From: Dasypus novemcinctus
Taxonomy: Eukaryota; Chordata; Mammalia; Cingulata; Dasypodidae
Reading direction: 5' to 3'
NCBI RefSeq assembly: GCF_030445035.2
Contig: NC_080699.1
Coordinates: forward strand, 6,448,001-6,512,000
DNA length: 64,000 nt
This document shows positions 56,969 to 64,000 of this stretch, piece by piece (positions within the stretch are counted from its first letter, which is position 1; every line of letters starts with the position of its first letter). The position numbers and the translations under genes are program-made. The notes under the pieces are model-generated. The model had not been told where the DNA came from, searched no databases, and saw only the letters and a list, made by a program, of their open reading frames with translations.

Positions 56969-57843
56969 TGTTTCAGTTTCCTGCCTCCTACCACAAATAC
57001 CACACCCAGGTTGGTTTAAGCAACAGGAATGTGTTGGCTCCTGGTCTTGAGTCTAGGAGAGGTCCAAACCCGAGGCCTCCACGAGGCGGTGCTGCCTCCT
57101 GAAGCCCGCGGAGCTCTGGGCTGGCCCCGGCAACCCCGGTCCTCGGCTCTTCCGCCACACCGCAAGGCACACGTCAGTGTCTTCTTTTCTTCTCTGACTC
57201 CCAGTTCCAGGCTGCTCCCCATGTCTTCTTTTTCTGTCCAGTTCCCTTTGCCCAGGGAAGTGGTTGTGGCTCAACTGATAGAGCGTCCGTCTACCACATG
57301 GGAGGTCCAGCGTTCAAACCCAGGGCCTCCTGACCCGTGTGGAGCTGGCCCACGTGCAGTGCTGATACGTGCAAGGAGTGCCCTGCCACGCAGGGGTGTC
57401 CCCACATAAGGGAGCCCCACGCACAAGGAGTGCGCCCCGTAAGGAGAGCCGCCCAGCGCAGAAGAAAGTGCAGCCTGCCCAGGAATGGCGCCGCCCACAC
57501 GGAGAGCTGACACAGCAAGATGACACAACAAAAAAAGAAACACAGTTTCCCAGTTCCGCATGACAAGAATGCAAGCGGACACAGAAGAACACACAGCGAA
57601 TGGACACAGAGAGCAGACAATGTTGGGGAAGGGGAGAGAAATAAATAAAAATAAATCTTTAAAAGAAACGGTTCCCATTGTTTATAAGGACATCAGCCAT
57701 ATTGGTTTAAGGTCCACCTCATTCGCTTTGGGACCCCTTAACTAGCATCTTCAAAGGTCCTGTTAACAAATGGGTCCACGCCCAAAGGACCGGGGGTTCT
57801 GGCCTGAGCATGCCTTTTGTGGGGGCCGTGCTTCAGTCCCCAG
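56969..57843 (-). mobile_element. MLT1-like LTR, antisense, split by a SINE
   Basis: The left part (56969-57250) begins 'tgtttcagtttcctgcctcc' with 'ggttggtttaagcaacagg'. The right part (57671-57843) has 'ggtttaaggtccacctcattcg', 'ccacgcccaaagg' and 'gttctggcctgagcatgcc'. The two halves join to one element once the SINE at 57251-57670 is removed. Confidence 0.6.
57251..57670 (+). mobile_element. Full-length DAS SINE
   Basis: Head 'gtggctcaactgatagagc'. The B box is mutated at its first base (CGTTCAAACCC). Body and tail are standard. Duplication: gttccctttg (57241-57250) and gttcccattg (57671-57680), 9 of 10. The B-box change would weaken pol III transcription. Confidence 0.92.
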
Positions 57844-57859
57844 CAGTCCTCTGTGAGTT

Positions 57860-58736
57860 CATGCTAACTGATCCCTACAGCCCTGGCTCCCGCTCAGCCG
57901 TGCTGCCCACCACTGCCCACTGACCCCCCACATTCCCCTCAAGAGCTGATCCAAACCACTCCCTCAAGCAGGAAGGCTCTGTCCCAGGAAGGTGGACACT
58001 GTTCCCACGAATGGCTTTGACTTCTCATCTCTCCACCTCAAATCCTTTCTGTAGTCATGCAGTCGTGCCCTCCTTTCCGTATAAAATGCCTTTCACTGTC
58101 GCATGATCATTCCCTTTCCTCCTCTCTTAGAAAAAGGAATTCACAGTCTCCTTTTCCCCAAGACTAAACCCACCATTTTTATTCCTGTCTCCTTCTCTTT
58201 CTAGCTCTTCAAAGCCATTGTTTCCTTTTAATTGTTCTAATCCCCTTGTAGGCTTGGATCTCTTCCCTCTCCACTTTCTTTCTATCTGCAAACATGCTTA
58301 GATCTCCTGTATGATTTTAAAAACAATTCTAACACTGCCCTCTACTTGGGCACCCCTTCCAGCAGCCATCATGTTCCACCTTCCTCTCTCTGCCAAAATT
58401 CTAAAACAAACTGGTCTAAGCTCAGAATTTCCACTTCCTCACTCCTGCTCACTCCTTGAAGCCTCATAATTTGGCTCCCATCCCCTCCTCATGTCCCTGC
58501 CATCACTCTCTTGAAATTCTCCAGTGGCCACCACATCCAGCGGCCGTACTTCATCATTTTCCTTCACTGCCCTTCTGAAAATCTGGCCATGCTGAGTCAT
58601 GCAGACCCTTTGGCCAATCATTTATATTCTGGCTTAGCACATCACAGTTCTCTCAGTTGACAAAGCCAGAAACTAGGGTGTCTCTCTCACTCCCTATATC
58701 CCTCAGACCACCACAATCTGTTGACCCTATGCTCTT
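57860..58736 (+). mobile_element. L2 LINE, left part, sense
   Basis: A long pyrimidine-rich tract ends with 'aaactagggtgtctctctcactccctatatccctcagaccaccacaatctgttgaccctatgctc'. This matches the L2 order 'cttgactcctctctttctc...catccaatccatcagcaaatcctgttggc'. The left edge is uncertain. Confidence 0.6.
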
Positions 58737-59066
58737 TTATTTTTCCCAGATTTGTTTTATTTATCTCTCCCCTGCCCCCGCCCCCATTGTTTGTGGTCGC
58801 TGTCTGCTTATCTTCTTTATAGGAGGCACCGGGAACTGAACCGGGGACTTCCCATGTGGAAGAGAGGCGCTCGATCCCCTGAGCCACCTTGACTCCCTAG
58901 TTTGTTGTCCTTCCTCTTTGTGTCTCTTGTTGCATCATCTTGTTGCGTCAGTTCACTGCGCCTACCCACCGTGCCAGCTCACCTTCTCAAGGAGGCTCCA
59001 GAACCCAAACCCAGGACCTCCCCTATGGTAGGCGGAAGCCCAAGCGCTTGAGCCATATCCGCTTCC
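58737..59066 (-). mobile_element. Dimeric DAS-type SINE, antisense, in L2
   Basis: Head one ends 'ctgagccaccttgactccc' (about 58898), head two ends 'cttgagccatatccgcttccc' (about 59066). Its junctions are 'aggaggcaccggg' and 'aggaggctcc', and the T-rich tail is at the left. ccctatgctctt (58725-58736) and ccctaagcctctt (59075-59087) look like a worn duplication, and the L2 text continues on both sides. Confidence 0.87.
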
Positions 59067-59690
59067 CCCGTGGTCCCTAAGCCTCTTCAATCCCTCCGTT
59101 CTCTCCATTCTCACTGACACTGCAGTAGTTCAGGACCTCATTATTTCTCATGTAGGTTATTAAAACGGCCCCCTGATTGGACCCCTGCTTTCCATCCTCG
59201 CCTCAAGAATGCATTATCTTAAAGGCTGTGGCAGCGCTTTTTGCAATTACCTTAGAGGGTCATGTCACACCCCCCTTCAGCATTTCACAGACTTCCTGGA
59301 GCCACCAGGAACATTGAGCATGGCACCTTTGTTCTCAGGACCTTTGTTCTCAGACCCATGACCTCATTTTGTCTTCGTCTACCCTCCTCTGTGCTCCCCA
59401 CTCCCACCGTGTACACTGTGCTCCAGGGTTGATCACCACGCTCTCAGGACTCCATGGCTCTACACGTTCTCTCGTTCCTGCCTGGATTCCTTCCCCAGTC
59501 TCTTACATCCGGGCGATTCACACCCGTTCTGTGAGAGTCAGCTCAGGAGTTACCATCTCTAAAACGTCTAAGGGGATCCCATCTCCACTCTGTCCCGAGC
59601 CTGGGGCAGGGCACGGGGCTGGTGCCCTCAGTACATGCTTCCATGGGTCTTTCGTCCCAGTAGCCATCACCCTGAATTCTGATCATCATT
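59067..59690 (+). mobile_element. L2 LINE, right part, sense
   Basis: 'gacactgcagtagttcaggacctc', 'aaaacggccccctgattggacccctgc' and 'gagggtcatgtcac' resume the L2 order after the SINE, and 59550-59690 resembles the L2 3' end. Confidence 0.65.
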
Positions 59691-59752
59691 AGAAGCTTGT
59701 GGTCAATGACATGAGTAAGGAAACCGTAGATGAACTTCAAAAGACATCTGGA

Positions 59753-59825
59753 ACACACAGTAAATAAATGGACACAGAGAACAGACAATTGAGGGGGGAG
59801 GAAGAGGAGGAGAGAGAAATTTAAA
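59753..59825 (+). mobile_element. 5'-truncated DAS SINE, perfect duplication
   Basis: Only the last 73 bases of the SINE are present ('acacacagtaaataaatgg...gacaattgagggggg' to the A-tail). The 14-mer aaaagacatctgga flanks it exactly (59739-59752 and 59826-59839). It is therefore a genuine truncated insertion, not the relic of a deleted full element. Confidence 0.93.
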
Positions 59826-59839
59826 AAAAGACATCTGGA

Positions 59840-62410
59840 GAGTGATAGTTTGGAAACAATGGTGCATAACTGATACTAGATGCAAAAATTAAGTCATTCT
59901 ACTCAGCCAATCCAGGCTCTTTCAGGGAGAAACACCTATCACTCATACCCCTTTGTTCAGGGGAAGCAAGGGTTACTGGACTCTCTCTAATGTCTAGATG
60001 CCACTGTGAAATGAGTACGTATTTCACGAAATACGGGAGGGTTGTTTGATCTGAGATGTCTCACGATTTATTACACTGTGATCCTTGCAACAGATCCCTC
60101 TTCCATATCCAATCACAGGCCTTCCTGAGAGAGCTGGTGCCATTTCTATGCATACAGTGACCACCTGCTGAACAAGTAATGGTGGTGCTTTCTATCCCAA
60201 CAGACAAGAAGATTGGTGAGATCACCTGGGTCTGATCTTCTGGACATCAAAGTCAATATTTCTTCTGGGTCCCCCAGTATAGCTAGCGCAGTAATGAGCC
60301 TCTAGAGGGGATTTAACAAGTGATTATGGGTGATTGATTTCAAGCTCCACCTGAAACAGAAAATACATTTTGGCAGCCGACTCTGCACTGGGGAGAAAGG
60401 AGAAGATGAGATTGAAATGATTCTGCAGCTTCTAACATGAATCACCGTGACGATGATGTTAACGCAACTAAAAATATCAGACAAAAGAGTGGTTTTCAGG
60501 AGCGACAGTGGTGAGCTTTGGCTGTAGAAGTATTATACTTGTGGCACCAGGACGGTGTTCAGGTAGGGTAGCATAGATTTGTATTGAGATAGCATTTTCC
60601 AAGAGACGATATGTAAATCTTGGACATGGATGACTTCCATGGAGGCAAAAACCTAGAGAAAGTAACCACATATTCTCCATTGTGGGTCATATACACACAT
60701 ACACTCCATGAAAATTTTTATTATGAAAGCTATTAAAAAACACGAATTTTCATGGTAATGATACAGAAACTATGCAAAACAATGTCAATATGCAGCAGAT
60801 ACTCCCAAATCAGAAAAGTTAGCTTACGAAAATCTCAAGTTTGAAGAAGACAAAAACTGACAGATAAATAAGGTTAAAGTTATTTATAAACATACAAATA
60901 TAAATTTATTCAAATGAATTTATAAGGATATGTTGAATTAAAAGTCAATGGCATTTTAGACAAAATCAGTTACTAACAATGAAAATAGTAAAATTAATTT
61001 TATCATTCCATTGTTACCAGAAAAATTTACAAACCTTTCTCCCACAAGGTCAATAACATGCTGTGTAAGTTCATTGTGTTTGTGACAAATGATGAAGTGT
61101 GTAAGGCATTTCCCCCCTTCTCTGGTCCTTCCTCCGAACGGGGATGTCATCTAATACTTGTCATGAACTTACTGATTGCTAGTACCCCAGGTTTTTCTTT
61201 TCAAAATAACCCCCTAAGGGAGTAAATTATTACTTAAATACAGTAGAAGAGAAAGTTTCAAGGTGGCCAAGAGGGTGCCAGGAAAGCAATGGACTGGAAC
61301 ACGAGCCAGGAAGGCCCCTGAGGAGAGACTCCTGCTGCACTTACAGGCCCAGTGCTGGTCTTTGATTGACTAGGATCAGTCAGTAAAAATGGTTCTATTT
61401 AGCAACCGAACTAAACTCTTCTGGAGAAGAAAGAGTCATGGGTCCAATCTCTGTTCCGATTTCAGATTTACATCCATAGAAATGGCTCAGCTTTGAGTTC
61501 AGTTAATTCACAAGAAAATGTACTTTCACAGAGCAGGCTGATGAAAACACATCTCGGAGTTTTCTCACATAGCCAGAAATTCTAGTTTAATCTCGTTTAA
61601 ACTAGAATCTAGTTTAATTTTGGCTCCAAATTTACCATGAAAACTGTCTCTTCTGGATAAATGGTGCTCTTCAATTCTCTCAGATTCTTTTGAAAGTTAT
61701 GCTGCTTGGAGAAGTATTTGGTAATTCATCCTGAGGATTTGGAACATCCTAAGGATTGCAAAAATAGTATTCTTCAAAATCTTTGAATAGTTTCTAAAAT
61801 TGTAATAGTATATTCATCATGTAAATCTAGATTAGTTCAATATGTATGTTTCTATTCAACCCAGGGTTCCTCTCAAACGCAAATTATACATATCCAAAGT
61901 GTATCTGAATGCATATACTTTTATAAATAAATTATCAATGCTCTTATTTGTTTTCAAGTCTAACATGTTACAATATTGTATCAGAAATAAATATACTTTG
62001 GGCTGCAAGTTAAACTTAAATGACAATGATTTACACAATAAGGAGACTTTATTATGTCACATAAATGATGTATAACAAGACTCCAGAGTTGGTAACTTTT
62101 AAGTTAGGGACTTGAATTCTTCCCATTTTCCACTCATGTTTTTAGATATTGGTCAAGCTCAGTCAAGATGGCTGCCACATTTCCAGAAGACAAGCCTATG
62201 TGTTTCTTTTTGTGTGAGGAAAACTTTCCCCAAAAACCCTCGAGAATAACCCATTTCCTATTTCATTAGCTAATACTGCATGATATCCCCATTCCTAAGC
62301 AACCACTGGCAGGGAGAATGAGATTAGCAAACTGACCTATGTCAATTAGGATTTAGCCCTGAGTCGGGGAAGGATTGCCTTCCCTGAAAAAACAGTTCAT
62401 TCTATTAATA
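59840..62410. other. Unique DNA
   Basis: No gene or nameable repeat, apart from an inverted repeat at 61579-61608. A YY1-like AAGATGGCTGCC word occurs near 62165. Confidence 0.35.
61579..61608. repeat. 11-bp inverted repeat
   Basis: attctagttta (61579-61589) and its exact reverse complement taaactagaat (61598-61608) enclose 8 bases. A further direct copy, 'tctagttta', follows at once. Confidence 0.85.
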
Positions 62411-62436
62411 CCCCCCCCCCCCACACACACACACAC
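62411..62436. repeat. Poly(C)-(CA)n tract
   Basis: Twelve C's followed by about seven AC units. Confidence 0.93.
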
Positions 62437-62499
62437 CGTAAGAAAAGGATCCATGTTGACTGCAAGTGTCTTTTTTCTCCCTGCTGAGATGGCTCCCTC

Positions 62500-62885
62500 C
62501 CGTTTGCTCACTGTTTTTGCTAGTTGTATGTGCTCATTGTTTGTGTTCATTGTTGGCTCATTGGTTTTTTTTCTCATTGTCTGCTCATTGACTGTCTGTT
62601 TGTTTTTAAGAGGTGCCAGGAACCAAACGCAGGACTTCCCATGTGGGAGGTGAGCACTCAACTGTTTGAGCCACATCTGCTCCCTCCTCATTCGTTTTTG
62701 CTCACTGTCTGCTCATTTTCTGGCTCGTTGTTTTTGCTAGTTGTCTGCTCGTTTTTTCTCATCTGCTCATTGTATTTTTTTTGCTCATTTTTTGTTTGTC
62801 TTCTTTAGGAGGCACCAGGAATCAAACCCAGGACCTCCCATGTGGGAGGCGGGTGCTCAACTGCTCGAGCCACATCCGCTCCCTA
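62500..62885 (-). mobile_element. Dimeric DAS-type SINE, antisense, with expanded linker
   Basis: Two heads: 'gtttgagccacatctgctccc' (ending about 62686) and 'ctcgagccacatccgctccc' (ending about 62884). Each is preceded by its aggaggcacc or agaggtgcc junction. The linkers are built of degenerate 'tgctcattg' words (62508-62600 and 62700-62795), not seen in the other copies. Confidence 0.82.
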
Positions 62886-64000
62886 CAAGTAAGTTGACAC
62901 ATCAGTTGAGCCAGTCGAGGTCTGACAAGGTGAGGCTTGATTAATTTCCTCCACATTACTTAATAATATGGCTTGAATGTCGACTTTGCCTCATGTTCTC
63001 TACCAGCCATTTGACTGAACAGCATGACTGCGCTAAAGTAAACCAAATCCTTATCCTCTGATGCAGCTACCTCCAAGTACACCCTGAACGGCTGTGGTTC
63101 CACATAGGAGAAGGAGGAAATTTCACAAATATGATTAATTAATCCCTCCTCTCTCATACCAGTAATAAATCTTACATGCAGATGTCACAGGAGAGCCTCT
63201 CCACAAGAAGAATGCCCAGAAAACTGGAAACAGGGCCTTTTCCTCATTAAAAAAAAAAAGCTCTTAAAACAGTTTTTTTGTTTACTTCATTACAGGTTTG
63301 TGGCAAGTGAACTTTCTTTTTCTAAAAGCTTCCAGTTTTTTATCATCAGGTGGTTAGATTGGACTAATGCATGTGGACTGGTAAATCTGGTAAAAAAAAA
63401 ATTTTGCCAAAAGCCTTGTAAAAATCACAGCACTGCTTTAGATGGCTGCACTCGGCCTTGAGGTCCACGAGGTGTGCCTGGGGACAGGAAAGACGGAAAA
63501 GAAACATTAGGGCAGGAGTCTAGGAAAAGGCCTGTGTTTACTGGCATTCTCCCGCAAGCAGAGCGAGAACATCCAAAAGCTTCTTGCATGCCTCTTCCTT
63601 GTAATTAAAAACACTAAACACTTCTGTAACTCACATAATTAGACGTGGCAAGTCTCTTTTCATGCCAGAATCATGGAATCCCTGAGATCATCTGGAAAAT
63701 ACAATCTATAAAAAGAAGGCTCTTTATCATCACAATAAACATACTACATGTAAACAATTCTAGAAGAAAAAACCCTCCAGTTGACTCCATGTTTCTCCAG
63801 ACATCCCACAGTAGAACTGAGGATAAACCCTGATACACTATTATATTGTAAAAAATACTAGTACTTCTGAAGAAACTCACAATTCAGCAACACTATTTAC
63901 AAAATACATTAAAACTCTGCCTTCCATACAGTGGGATTTTATGGAACTATAAAAAGAGTAAGGAAGCTCTTTATATCTCTAGAAAAATCTCTAGAGAACA
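62886..64000. other. Unique DNA to window end
   Basis: No gene or repeat recognised. A-runs occur at 63249-63260 and 63391-63400. Confidence 0.35.

Overview
This 64 kb window reads as mammalian nuclear DNA, most likely from an armadillo (Dasypus or a close xenarthran). The main evidence is a tRNA-derived SINE that recurs about twenty times on both strands. It has a tRNA-Ala-like head with pol III A and B boxes, a CpG-rich middle, a tail that ends near AAATAAATCTTTAAAA, and target-site duplications. I recognise it as the armadillo DAS SINE group. MIR, L2, old L1M 3' ends and MaLR-type LTRs are also present, as expected for a placental mammal. There is nothing bacterial, no CRISPR array and no operon.

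Only one convincing protein-coding region is present: an intronless, fully open 313-codon copy of WDR82 at 24089-25030 on the plus strand, preceded by a GC-rich leader from about 23814. It is a retrocopy, and it has kept its reading frame despite many amino-acid changes relative to WDR82. It may therefore be a working retrogene. I saw no spliced gene, and nearly all other open frames are chance frames or lie inside repeats.

Layout: 1-9.4 kb is mostly unique sequence with MIRs, an MLT1 LTR and one short SINE. 9.4-12.9 kb holds two full-length SINEs. 12.9-19.0 kb is a nested repeat cluster: a broken antisense L1 carries an unidentified A-tailed insert, a MaLR-like LTR and a SINE, and is followed by an ERV-like remnant and an L1 3' end. 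19-23.5 kb has two old LTRs and a SINE with a perfect 13-bp duplication. 23.8-25.2 kb is the WDR82 retrocopy. 26-31.6 kb is old repeats and unique DNA. 31.66-32.56 kb is a composite SINE with two heads and three tails inside one pair of flanking duplications. 35-46 kb has a SINE, a GC-rich patch, MIRs, an AT-rich homeodomain-motif stretch and L2. 46.36-47.22 kb is a solo LTR with TG...CA ends and a 6-bp duplication, followed by two SINEs placed back to back. 50.4-51.2 kb is a SINE inside a SINE, each with a perfect duplication. 52.09-52.45 kb is a second solo LTR with a 4-bp duplication. 57-59.8 kb is an LTR and L2 background broken by SINEs, including a 73-bp 5'-truncated SINE with a perfect duplication. 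The rest is unique intergenic or intronic DNA.

The window documents layered retrotransposition rather than a multi-gene system. L1-type machinery appears to have moved SINEs, L1 tails, an mRNA copy (WDR82) and at least one unidentified transcript. Family names rest on pattern recognition without a library search. Edges without a visible target-site duplication are approximate.
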